A DNA stretch of 7,791 bases from positions 1-7,791 of the forward strand of contig JBDKGX010000112.1 in the NCBI GenBank assembly GCA_039797965.1. Reading direction: 5' to 3'. Positions 1 to 6,117 of the stretch are shown one piece after another. Numbering within the stretch: the stretch's first letter is position 1; each line of letters opens with the position of its first letter. Origin of the DNA: Thiofilum sp039797965 (GTDB taxonomy: Bacteria > Pseudomonadota > Gammaproteobacteria > Thiotrichales > Thiotrichaceae). The notes below the pieces were generated by a model. The model searched no databases, was not told where the DNA came from, and saw only the letters and a list, made by a program, of their open reading frames with translations. Position numbers and translations under genes: made by a program.

Positions 1-306
1 CCTACTATCCAATTTCAGGTAGCGCCTTTAACCCAAGCCCGTGTTTTTGTCATTGATCGCCTAATAGTGGTGAGTATCAATAATCAAACCCCTCAAACAG
101 TAGCACCTATCGATAGCTATTTATGGGTAGAGTACCAAAAGGGTTATATTAAGTATGGCGACTTTGATCACGATAAAGTTCAAGAACTAGCGCTACTAAC
201 TAGTATTAGTTATGGAGCCACTAATCCTTGTTATCATATTTATCATTATAGTATGCGGGAGCAGCGCTATTTACCTAGTGGTGAGCCTATACGTTGTAAT
301 CTATAG
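1..306 (+). CDS. Hypothetical protein, C-terminal part (5' end outside window)
   Basis: The frame is open from base 1, so this is most likely the last ~101 residues of a longer protein; a GTG at 67 would give 79 residues but has no clear ribosome binding site. I do not recognise a named family with certainty. Seen: an acidic loop, GDFDHDKVQEL (bases about 157-189), with Asp/Glu spacing like the calcium loops of FG-GAP/VCBS or EF-hand-like repeats. It is followed by an aromatic stretch (CYHIYHYS) and a charged end. This 'D-x-D-x-D then Y-x-Y-Y' arrangement resembles the C-terminal domain of XAC2610-type secreted or periplasmic proteins, which is an inference from memory. One Cys lies in the CYHIYHY stretch and another near the C-terminus, so a disulfide in an exported protein is possible. 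It converges on the creD-like gene and ends at TAG 304-306, immediately beside that gene's stop. The export signal, if any, lies upstream of the window. Confidence 0.6.
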   Translation, partial: PTIQFQVAPLTQARVFVIDRLIVVSINNQTPQTVAPIDSYLWVEYQKGYIKYGDFDHDKVQELALLTSISYGATNPCYHIYHYSMREQRYLPSGEPIRCNL

Positions 307-1626
307 AAAATCTTCGGTGTCGGTTGGTTCGCCAGTGTCTTCTATGAACGGATTTAGGAAACGTAGTGACCCCATAATGACTAATAATCCTACTAGCCCC
401 GCACAAATAACCATGCCCATAATTCCATGGGCGGGTAGGGTAGCTAGCAAATAAAAACTACCTACGATACCTGTATAAAAAATACCTGCCAAAATAAAGG
501 CTCGCCAACCTAATATCATGCCTAAAATGAGACTAGTAAAACTGGCTATTAGCCCTAAACACCATTGCAGTGCTTGAAAAAATGGCATAACACTTTCTAA
601 AGACATCAATAATAAATACATTAAACTAACGGATACCCCTAAAACCGTATAATGCAGCCAATGAATAGCTCGACCTGATAATAACTCCAAACTTAAGCCC
701 ACTAATAATATTAAAGCCAATAGCACAAACCCCCATTGGATTAAACGATTCCAAGTGGTTTCTAATAGATTGATTTTTGCTTTAAGCTCCACCCCCAAAG
801 CGGCTTGATGAAGATCAAAAGGTTTGACTTGATCTTGTATCCAAAAAGTAGGGTAGCCTCTAATTAAATCAGGAATTGACCATGACCAAGTACTATTAGT
901 CCCTGTAGCTGATATTTTTATCGAGGGTTTTATCGCACCAAAGGCCTGTAAGCCTAAAGTACTCGGCGCTATGATTTCTAACTGTGTCTTACGGCCTGTA
1001 GGCGTAAAGGTTAAATGAGAACCTGTTTGTAAGGGCAGTTGAATTTCAAAGGTTTGATAACGACTTTGTTCTTTGCTTTCGGGTAAGTCGACATAAAATC
1101 CTTTACCCAAATTAGGTAGAGACTGTGTGTCAGCTTGCAACTCCATGTGATCGTCATTCCAAAAAACTTTGACAGGATCACGCAGTGCAGTTAAGTCTTT
1201 TACACCGACGAGTAGTTGTGCTTTATCCCAACGTATATTTCGCTCATTGTCTGGATTTTTTTCTAACAAGGGTTGGTAATCCACCTTACCTTTTAAAATC
1301 ACCAAAGCAGTATTGTCTGGATTTAAAGTGGCATGAATGGAAAGCTCAGCAGGCAAAACAATGGCTGTATGATCGGTGTATACGTCTTTACTAACTACTT
1401 TAGATTCTCCCTCTTTGCTAGCGACCGTTTCAACGCTAACAAAATGATCCACATAGGGAACCACCAACAAGGGCGCGGTAATATGTTGTGGATTCAGAAT
1501 AAGGGCAATAATGGATTTTGGTGCTTGCTTTAACCCGTGCAAAGTCAGTATTAATACAAGGGTAGATAATAGTGCTGCTCCTAAAAATAAAGCCAAACGC
1601 CCACTAAGAGTTTGAAAAAACTGCAT
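301..1626 (-). CDS. creD: CreD-family inner-membrane protein
   Basis: Encodes 441 residues, close to E. coli CreD (about 450). CreD is an inner-membrane protein of the CreBC regulon whose biochemical role is unresolved; it is linked to envelope integrity and colicin or beta-lactam phenotypes. Seen: one N-terminal membrane helix (about 10-30), a large periplasmic domain (about 35-292), then five hydrophobic segments (about 297-316, 322-342, 351-372, 374-396, 400-421) and a short acidic tail. Family-like landmarks are GSHLTFTPTG (202-211) and FGAIKPSIKISATGTNSTW (229-247). The segment before the second helix, usually rich in conserved Tyr, Arg and Lys, is poorly conserved here (KINLLETTWNRLIQWG), so this is a divergent member. 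ATG start, preceded by a weak AGGG ribosome site. No creB/creC neighbour is visible. It stands about 570 bases downstream of pilZ on the same strand and probably has its own promoter. Confidence 0.8.
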   Translation of the reverse strand: MQFFQTLSGRLALFLGAALLSTLVLILTLHGLKQAPKSIIALILNPQHITAPLLVVPYVDHFVSVETVASKEGESKVVSKDVYTDHTAIVLPAELSIHATLNPDNTALVILKGKVDYQPLLEKNPDNERNIRWDKAQLLVGVKDLTALRDPVKVFWNDDHMELQADTQSLPNLGKGFYVDLPESKEQSRYQTFEIQLPLQTGSHLTFTPTGRKTQLEIIAPSTLGLQAFGAIKPSIKISATGTNSTWSWSIPDLIRGYPTFWIQDQVKPFDLHQAALGVELKAKINLLETTWNRLIQWGFVLLALILLVGLSLELLSGRAIHWLHYTVLGVSVSLMYLLLMSLESVMPFFQALQWCLGLIASFTSLILGMILGWRAFILAGIFYTGIVGSFYLLATLPAHGIMGMVICAGLVGLLVIMGSLRFLNPFIEDTGEPTDTEDFL

Positions 1627-1720
1627 AAATCCCTAACTGTGTTATTAATAAGTAGTCAATAATTCGACACAAACTATAGCAGCAATAGACGAGTATGGAG
1701 TAATAAAATCAGGTTTATGA

Positions 1721-1740
1721 ATGATAAATACCATTATCAT
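1721..1740. promoter_or_regulatory. Candidate operator palindrome upstream of creD-like gene
   Basis: The site is a perfect inverted repeat, ATGATAA-N6-TTATCAT, about 95-115 bases upstream of the creD-like start. It resembles a Fur box in base content, but the two half-sites (TGATAA/TTATCA) are separated by 6 bases, where the classic TGATAATNATTATCA core has 3. Fur is therefore only one candidate; another dimeric regulator, or chance in an AT-rich region, is possible. Confidence 0.3.
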
Positions 1741-1993
1741 ACTTAACAAAATACTTTAACTTTTAAATTTAAGTGTTTGATTTATATTAAAAAATCTAAT
1801 TTAATAAAAGACGTTTAAACATTAGATAGTTACCTTAAGTACTTGAATTGAAATAGGGTAGGTTGTTCCCTCCAAATATGAGCGCAATCTACTTTCGTCG
1901 ATTTCATTTCATGAAGCTTTTATTTTGATTTTGAGCTAAAGATTTACTGCTATTTGATGATCACACGCTGCTGTTGATAGTGATAGTTTATAA

Positions 1994-2002
1994 CCCCCCC
2001 CC
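1994..2002. repeat. Poly-C tract of nine bases
   Basis: Nine consecutive C on the plus strand (G on the minus strand) lie in otherwise AT-rich intergenic DNA, between the creD-like gene and the end of the pilZ operon. Tracts of this kind are prone to slippage and in some bacteria drive phase variation. Here no convincing reading frame crosses it, and it is about 370 bases upstream of the creD-like start, so any regulatory effect is speculative. Confidence 0.5.
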
Positions 2003-2027
2003 TAATGTAAATACACTGGAAAAACTG

Positions 2028-2045
2028 AGCCTGAGGACTAAGGCT
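2028..2045 (-). terminator. Weak hairpin, possible terminator of the fabF-pilZ operon
   Basis: Read on the minus strand, AGCCT and AGGCT form a 5-bp stem around an 8-base loop, followed after three bases by a run of five T. It lies about 150 bases beyond the pilZ stop, in the right orientation to end the operon transcript. The stem is short and the T run is offset, so this is a weak candidate for an intrinsic terminator. Confidence 0.25.
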
Positions 2046-2192
2046 AAAACAGGGTAGAGCTCTAATGAGCTTAAAGTCTTAGTGAATATTTCATTTAACA
2101 TAATATACATTATAATGACATGTGCTAAGTGTAAAAAAAGACTGTTTTTAATGCCATTATCTATGAAGTTTGATTTGAGCTGTTTGTTCAGC

Positions 2193-2540
2193 CTAATAAA
2201 CAGGTACCAACCCACCAGGGTTTAACAAACGTTTTCCTATCAATGTTTCTATATAACGTTTTACTGTTGATTTCTGTTCGCCCGCAAAACGAATTCCAAC
2301 ACCCGCTTTACCATGATTAGGTGGCGTAATCCAGACTACTATTCCCGGTACTAAAATCTTCTTATTATCGGATTGTAATGCGACTTGAATGACGACATTT
2401 TCATGAAAATCAAACGATTCTTGAGTGGGTACAAAAATACCACCATCTTTAATTAAGGGCATGTAATGTCTAAATAAATCATCAGCGTTATCTAATAATA
2501 ACGCTAACCGTTTAGGTGGAATGTTAGTTGCCGTTGCCAT
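2193..2540 (-). CDS. pilZ: Type IV pilus biogenesis protein PilZ
   Basis: Encodes 115 residues, the normal size of PilZ itself (118 in Pseudomonas aeruginosa). PilZ is a cytoplasmic protein needed for type IV pilus assembly and twitching; in xanthomonads it links FimX to the PilB extension ATPase. Seen: the family core YMPLIKDGGIFVPT (26-39), GIVVWITP (66-73) and GKAGVGIRF (77-85), all close to P. aeruginosa PilZ. The RxxxR and D/N-x-S-x-x-G motifs of cyclic-di-GMP receptors are absent, as is known for true PilZ orthologues, so it is not expected to bind the nucleotide. Its place directly after holB matches the Pseudomonas tmk-holB-pilZ order, but no tatD follows. ATG start; the only nearby purine stretch (AGAAAG) is about 13 bases upstream, so the ribosome site is poor. 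The 46-base gap after holB is the largest inside the cluster. Confidence 0.92.
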   Translation of the reverse strand: MATATNIPPKRLALLLDNADDLFRHYMPLIKDGGIFVPTQESFDFHENVVIQVALQSDNKKILVPGIVVWITPPNHGKAGVGIRFAGEQKSTVKRYIETLIGKRLLNPGGLVPVY

Positions 2541-2586
2541 AGTAATTATTATTCTTTCTAACTAAGGATTTATATGTTTTTAGTCA

Positions 2587-3534
2587 TTAACTGTGTTGCC
2601 AATGAGTGACTATCGTCTCTATAAATATTTGATTATTAATGGGATGCTCTGCAATAGGTTTTAACGTTTGCCAATGCTGCATCAGTGACCACAACTGCTC
2701 ACTAGACCGATGACTTAACCATGTTTGCAATGAATCAGTCTGTAAAGTACTCAATCCATAACGTATTTTTAATTGCTGCTGTAAGCTATTGTAAAGCCAA
2801 TCTAACAACTGTTGACGTGAGTACTTTTGCCAAGTGTTTGAAAAGGTTGTTAAACTCCCCTGCCCGCTCAGTACTTGCGCTAATTGCGTTAAAAATAACT
2901 GTTGATCGGCTATTTGATTGCTCTGATCTAGGCTGACAGCATATAAGGGACGACTTAAGGCTTGGCTTAATAAAGTACTAGGATCGTGTTGTAATATTTG
3001 ATTATTTAGCCAACTCAAGGCTTGTTCGTGACTCGGCAAGGGTAAGCGTAACTGTTGGCAACGACTCCGAATGGTGGGAAGTAAGGAGCCCGCTTGATAA
3101 CTAAATAAAATCAAATGAGTATTAGGTGTGGGCTCCTCCAAAGCTTTAAGTAAGCTATTGGCAGCATTCACATTTAAACCCTCAGCGGGCGTAATAACAG
3201 CCACTCGTACAGGGCTATAACTCATACTTAAGGTTAGAAATCGCCCTAGCTCACGGACACTATCAATACTGATGGTTGTTTTATCATCTAAAGGTTTTAC
3301 CCATAGCTGATCGGGATGCGCACCCGCTTGATAGACCTGACAACTGCGACAAGAACCACAAGCAAACCCTTCAGTGGTAGGCGTTAAGCACAATAAGCTA
3401 TGCATGAGAGTTTCAATAAAGGCCTCATGACCACAACCTCGCTCACCACTAAACAATAAGGCATGCGGTAAACGCTCTGCTTGTTTAGCTTGTTGCAGTA
3501 ATTGCCAAGTCGACGCATGCCAAGGGTAAATCAC
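2587..3534 (-). CDS. holB: DNA polymerase III subunit delta'
   Basis: Encodes 315 residues (E. coli: 334). Delta' is the stator subunit of the clamp loader, which opens and loads the beta sliding clamp on primed DNA. Seen: an AAA+ fold with a degenerate P-loop (GERGCGHEAF, 30-39) lacking the Walker lysine, which is normal because delta' does not hydrolyse ATP; a four-cysteine zinc module (Cys49, Cys59, Cys62, Cys65); NAANSLLKALEEP (123-135) in the Walker B/sensor region; and the conserved SRC motif (157-159) whose arginine contacts a neighbouring ATP site. The C-terminal part (about 165-315) is the variable collar domain, rich in Gln and Leu. Start is GTG, overlapping the tmk stop as GTGA and preceded by GAGGT with 6-base spacing, which supports this start. 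Family identity is firm; the C-terminal third is divergent, as usual for HolB. Confidence 0.94.
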   Translation of the reverse strand: MIYPWHASTWQLLQQAKQAERLPHALLFSGERGCGHEAFIETLMHSLLCLTPTTEGFACGSCRSCQVYQAGAHPDQLWVKPLDDKTTISIDSVRELGRFLTLSMSYSPVRVAVITPAEGLNVNAANSLLKALEEPTPNTHLILFSYQAGSLLPTIRSRCQQLRLPLPSHEQALSWLNNQILQHDPSTLLSQALSRPLYAVSLDQSNQIADQQLFLTQLAQVLSGQGSLTTFSNTWQKYSRQQLLDWLYNSLQQQLKIRYGLSTLQTDSLQTWLSHRSSEQLWSLMQHWQTLKPIAEHPINNQIFIETIVTHWQHS

Positions 3535-4166
3535 CGTTCTACCTCAGCCATAAACTCATCTAAATGTCGTCTCATTTGCTCAGTGACCTCGTTCACTGAG
3601 TACTCGGCATTGATCAATCGGTATTGCTGCGCGTACTGTTTTGCACGAGTTAAGTACCCTGCCCTAATTCGCTCAAAAAACGCTAATTGCTCCTGTTCAA
3701 ATCTATCCATCGCACCGCGTTTTTTAGCGCGGCTCATCCCTATTTTTACTTCTAAATCAAACAGTAAGGTATGATCAGGACGTAAAGTACTTTGTACCCA
3801 TGTTTCTAGTTGGGCAATACGATTTTGATCCAACGCTCGGCCAAAGCCTTGATAAGCATAAGTTGCATCGGTAAAGCGATCACACAATACCCATTTACCT
3901 TCCTTTAAAGCAGGTAAAATCGTGCAGTGAATATGCTCATTGCGGGCAGCAAACATTAATAACAACTCAGTATCAGGGTGCATCGCAGGCAAATCAGGAT
4001 TGAGCAGTACTCCACGAATACTTTCACCCACCGTTGTCCCTCCAGGCTCACGGGTGGTAATAACCGCTATACCTTTATTTCGTAAGTATTCGGCGGCGAT
4101 TGGTAGCTGAGTACTTTTGCCCCCACCCTCACCCCCTTCAAAGGTAATAAACAAACCTTGCTTCAT
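3531..4166 (-). CDS. tmk: Thymidylate kinase (dTMP kinase)
   Basis: Encodes 211 residues (E. coli: 213). It phosphorylates dTMP to dTDP with ATP in the cytoplasm, an essential step in dTTP synthesis. Seen: P-loop EGGEGGGKST (10-19); the thymidylate-binding TREPGGT (38-44); the DRF motif (96-98) followed by TDATYAYQGFGR; and an arginine- and lysine-rich LID (SRAKKRGAMDRFE, about 145-157). The P-loop has no basic residue between its glycines while the LID carries several, which fits the type II (E. coli-like) kinases. ATG start, with AAGG 7 bases upstream (4174-4177). It overlaps the mltG stop by 4 bases and its own stop overlaps the holB start by 4 bases, so the three genes are probably translationally coupled. 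The Lys-Ser-Thr of the P-loop is itself written with an AGTACT hexamer. Confidence 0.96.
   Translation of the reverse strand: MKQGLFITFEGGEGGGKSTQLPIAAEYLRNKGIAVITTREPGGTTVGESIRGVLLNPDLPAMHPDTELLLMFAARNEHIHCTILPALKEGKWVLCDRFTDATYAYQGFGRALDQNRIAQLETWVQSTLRPDHTLLFDLEVKIGMSRAKKRGAMDRFEQEQLAFFERIRAGYLTRAKQYAQQYRLINAEYSVNEVTEQMRRHLDEFMAEVER
3541..3545 (-). promoter_or_regulatory. Ribosome binding site that fixes the holB GTG start
   Basis: GAGGT on the minus strand lies 6 bases before the GTG at 3534, inside the end of tmk. It is the best Shine-Dalgarno match in the cluster and supports the rare start codon. The 4-base overlap with tmk suggests additional translational coupling. Confidence 0.7.
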
Positions 4167-5326
4167 TCTGGCGCCTTTATTTCAAGTACTTCAGCATTAG
4201 TATTCGGTTGAGTAGTTGTGGTATTAGGACTCGGTAAATCGGGAGCCACAGTTCCTTCTAGTGTTGCACCCTCTTCTGGGTTTTTTGGTTTTTGCTGATT
4301 ACGAATTTCTTTTAAATAACTAGCAACGGCTTTTTGATGTTCCGCATACGTTTTAGAAAAATTATGACCGCCAGTCCCTGTAGCTACGAAATACAGCGCT
4401 TCGGTTTTAGCAGGGTGCATCACTGCATCAATAGCGGCTCTGCTGGGGGTGGCGATGGGCGTGGGCGGCAAGCCCTTACGAGTATAGCTATTGTAAGGGG
4501 TATCACGTTGTAAATCGGCTTTGCGTAAATTGCCATCGTATTGATCCCCCAATCCATAAATCACCGTAGGATCGGTTTGTAATAACATGCCTTTTTCTAA
4601 ACGATTTAAAAATAACCCTGCCACCATCGGGCGTTCCTCAGGTACTCCGGTTTCTTTTTCCACCACTGAGGCTAGGATTAACGCTTCGTAGGGCGTTTTA
4701 ATTTGAGCATTGGATTCACGTCCGTCCCATGTCTTCATTAAGTACTCATACATGGTGTTATAGCTGCGTTGCAAAAACTCTTTGTCCGTCATATTGCGTG
4801 GAAAGTGATATGTGTCAGGATAAAACCAACCCTCTGGATGGGGATACTGGGTTTGACCTAATAATGACATGAGATGAGTGTAATCAGCATCGGTCAGGGT
4901 TTGTTGAATATCTGGATTACTTTTTACAGCTCGCACAATATCTTTAAAACTTTTACCTTCAATAATAGATAGCTGATATTGCACCGTCTGACCGGAAGTG
5001 AACCGTTTAAATACATCGTCAATCGTCATGCCCGGATTAAGTTCATACTCGCCTGCTTTGATTTTGCTGGCATAACCTTCCCAACGTGCATGGAGTTGAA
5101 CAAAGGTCTCAGAAGTATCTAAGGCACTGGGTGGTAAAAGATTAGCTTGGCGCAAATCTTGAGCCACTCGCTTTACAGTACTGCCCTGTTTGACGGTAAA
5201 GTGAGTGGTTTCTGTGATGGCTAAGGGTGTATCTAAAAATTGGTTATATTGCCAATAGCCAAAGCCCGCTATTAAGAGCGCCAATAACACAACGACACTG
5301 AGTCCAGTAAATAGTGCTTTTTTCAT
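4163..5326 (-). CDS. mltG: Endolytic murein transglycosylase MltG
   Basis: Encodes 387 residues (E. coli MltG, formerly YceG: 340). It cleaves nascent glycan strands in the periplasmic face of the inner membrane, leaving 1,6-anhydro ends and so limiting strand length. Seen: short cytoplasmic Lys-rich start, one membrane anchor (about 5-25), a LysM-like module (about 42-65, FTVKQGSTVKRVAQDLR), then the YceG catalytic domain. Its signature ASVVEKETG (219-227) contains the predicted catalytic Glu223, followed by NRLEKGM, LQTDPTVIYG (249-258), PYNSYTRKGLPPTPIATPS (277-295) and YFVATGTGGHNFS (312-324). After residue ~343 comes a Pro/Thr/Asn/Glu-rich tail absent from E. coli MltG. ATG start within the pabC stop (ATGA); no Shine-Dalgarno is visible upstream, so translation probably depends on coupling to pabC. 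It lies in the usual pabC-mltG-tmk order. Confidence 0.95.
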   Translation of the reverse strand: MKKALFTGLSVVVLLALLIAGFGYWQYNQFLDTPLAITETTHFTVKQGSTVKRVAQDLRQANLLPPSALDTSETFVQLHARWEGYASKIKAGEYELNPGMTIDDVFKRFTSGQTVQYQLSIIEGKSFKDIVRAVKSNPDIQQTLTDADYTHLMSLLGQTQYPHPEGWFYPDTYHFPRNMTDKEFLQRSYNTMYEYLMKTWDGRESNAQIKTPYEALILASVVEKETGVPEERPMVAGLFLNRLEKGMLLQTDPTVIYGLGDQYDGNLRKADLQRDTPYNSYTRKGLPPTPIATPSRAAIDAVMHPAKTEALYFVATGTGGHNFSKTYAEHQKAVASYLKEIRNQQKPKNPEEGATLEGTVAPDLPSPNTTTTQPNTNAEVLEIKAPE

Positions 5327-6117
5327 AAAAAATAGGGTTTTAATTGCTGTTGTAAGGTATGAATACTATCGGCTATGACATAGTGTTGCTGATTAAATTC
5401 CCTCACAGGCCACAAACCTATTAATGAGTTCGTCATCAATACACTATGAGCGTTGAGTACATCCTGTACCAATAGGGGTTGAATACGACACGGGATGCCC
5501 AATCCTTGAGCCATCTTAAGTACTTGTGCTCGCATAATGCCAGCAATTCCACAACCTGACAAATCAGGGGTGATAAGTACCTGATCATGAGTATAGATAA
5601 AAACATTACTCATCGTGCCTTCAATCACCTGCCCTGCATAATCCAGTACTAACCCTTCCTGCCAAGTACTTTCAAACTCTGCACGGGCTAGTACTTGTTC
5701 TAAACGATTCAGGTGCTTAAAACCTGCTAATAAGGGTTGATACGCCAATCGAGTTTTACATAAGCCTACGACAATACCTTGATCGTAATAGGTACTGGGG
5801 TAAATGGGGGCAGGATTAATTTGGATCACGATACGAGGAGTATTTAAACCTACGGGATTATAACCCCGTTGACCACTGCCCCTTGTAATAATGAGTTTAA
5901 GTACTGCTCTCTCTATTGAAGTACTTTGACACTTTTTGAGTACTTGTTGCTTTAGAGTACCTAAATTTAAACCTTGTAACTGTAAAGTACGGGCACCCCA
6001 TGCTAAACGCTCTAAATGTTCATCGAGTAATAAGGGTGTACCTGCTTTTACGGCAATAGTTTCCCATACGCCATCCCCATACGTTAAGCCCCGATCATCA
6101 ATCGGAACACTAAGCAT
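5323..6117 (-). CDS. pabC: Aminodeoxychorismate lyase (PabC)
   Basis: Encodes 264 residues (E. coli: 269). A pyridoxal-phosphate enzyme of fold type IV that splits 4-amino-4-deoxychorismate into pyruvate and 4-aminobenzoate, feeding folate synthesis. Seen: DDRGLTYGDGVWETI (7-21); HLERL (34-38); RGSGQRGY (79-86); the cofactor lysine Lys134 in GFKHLNRLEQVLARAE; the fold-type IV signature EGTMSNVF (166-173); and MTNSLIGLWPVREF (228-241), whose TNSL-x-G-x-WPV form is typical of PabC rather than branched-chain or D-amino acid aminotransferases. The ATG lies inside the end of pabB (8-base overlap), with a GGGGGA ribosome site a few bases upstream. The stop overlaps the mltG start. Its immediate upstream neighbour supplies the substrate. 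The gene is unusually dense in AGTACT: seven copies between 5519 and 5944. Confidence 0.95.
   Translation of the reverse strand: MLSVPIDDRGLTYGDGVWETIAVKAGTPLLLDEHLERLAWGARTLQLQGLNLGTLKQQVLKKCQSTSIERAVLKLIITRGSGQRGYNPVGLNTPRIVIQINPAPIYPSTYYDQGIVVGLCKTRLAYQPLLAGFKHLNRLEQVLARAEFESTWQEGLVLDYAGQVIEGTMSNVFIYTHDQVLITPDLSGCGIAGIMRAQVLKMAQGLGIPCRIQPLLVQDVLNAHSVLMTNSLIGLWPVREFNQQHYVIADSIHTLQQQLKPYFL

Larger units (their letters stand above)
1627..2192. other. AT-rich intergenic region without a convincing gene
   Basis: About 566 bases between pilZ and the creD-like gene, clearly more AT-rich than the flanking genes and with frequent stops in all frames. It contains a 7-bp-arm palindrome (1721-1740), one AGTACT hexamer inside a perfect AAGTACTT octamer (1838-1843), a TGATAG tandem near 1975-1986, a run of nine C (1994-2002), and a weak hairpin (2028-2045). 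I found no tRNA or rRNA, CRISPR or insertion-sequence ends. It must hold the end of the fabF-pilZ transcript and very likely the promoter of the creD-like gene, but I could not identify a clean -35/-10 pair. It may also be a decayed gene or carry a small RNA; nothing in the sequence proves either. Confidence 0.6.

Noticed and set aside
1720..1738. Calling the palindrome a Fur box outright
   Set aside because: Only about 13 of 19 positions match the consensus and the half-site spacing is 3 bases too long, in AT-rich DNA where partial matches are common.
1878..1928. Plus-strand 16-codon ATG frame in the intergenic gap
   Set aside because: Too short, without a Shine-Dalgarno sequence or a downstream gene on that strand that it could lead.
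2130..2150. A-run and T-run pair around GACTG as a terminator
   Set aside because: The only possible stem is A:T pairs with no G:C-rich part, so it would not form a stable intrinsic terminator.
1988..2215. Minus-strand 75-codon open frame (GTG start) in the gap after pilZ
   Set aside because: It starts inside the pilZ 3' end with no ribosome site, crosses the C9 tract at its end, and has composition like the surrounding non-coding DNA. I recognise no family.
2193..2540. PilZ lacking cyclic-di-GMP binding motifs as a novelty
   Set aside because: This is the known state of true PilZ orthologues such as that of P. aeruginosa.
3412..3447. Loss of the Walker A lysine in HolB as a sign of a broken gene
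   Set aside because: Delta' subunits normally have a degenerate P-loop; the zinc cysteines and SRC motif are intact and the frame is complete.
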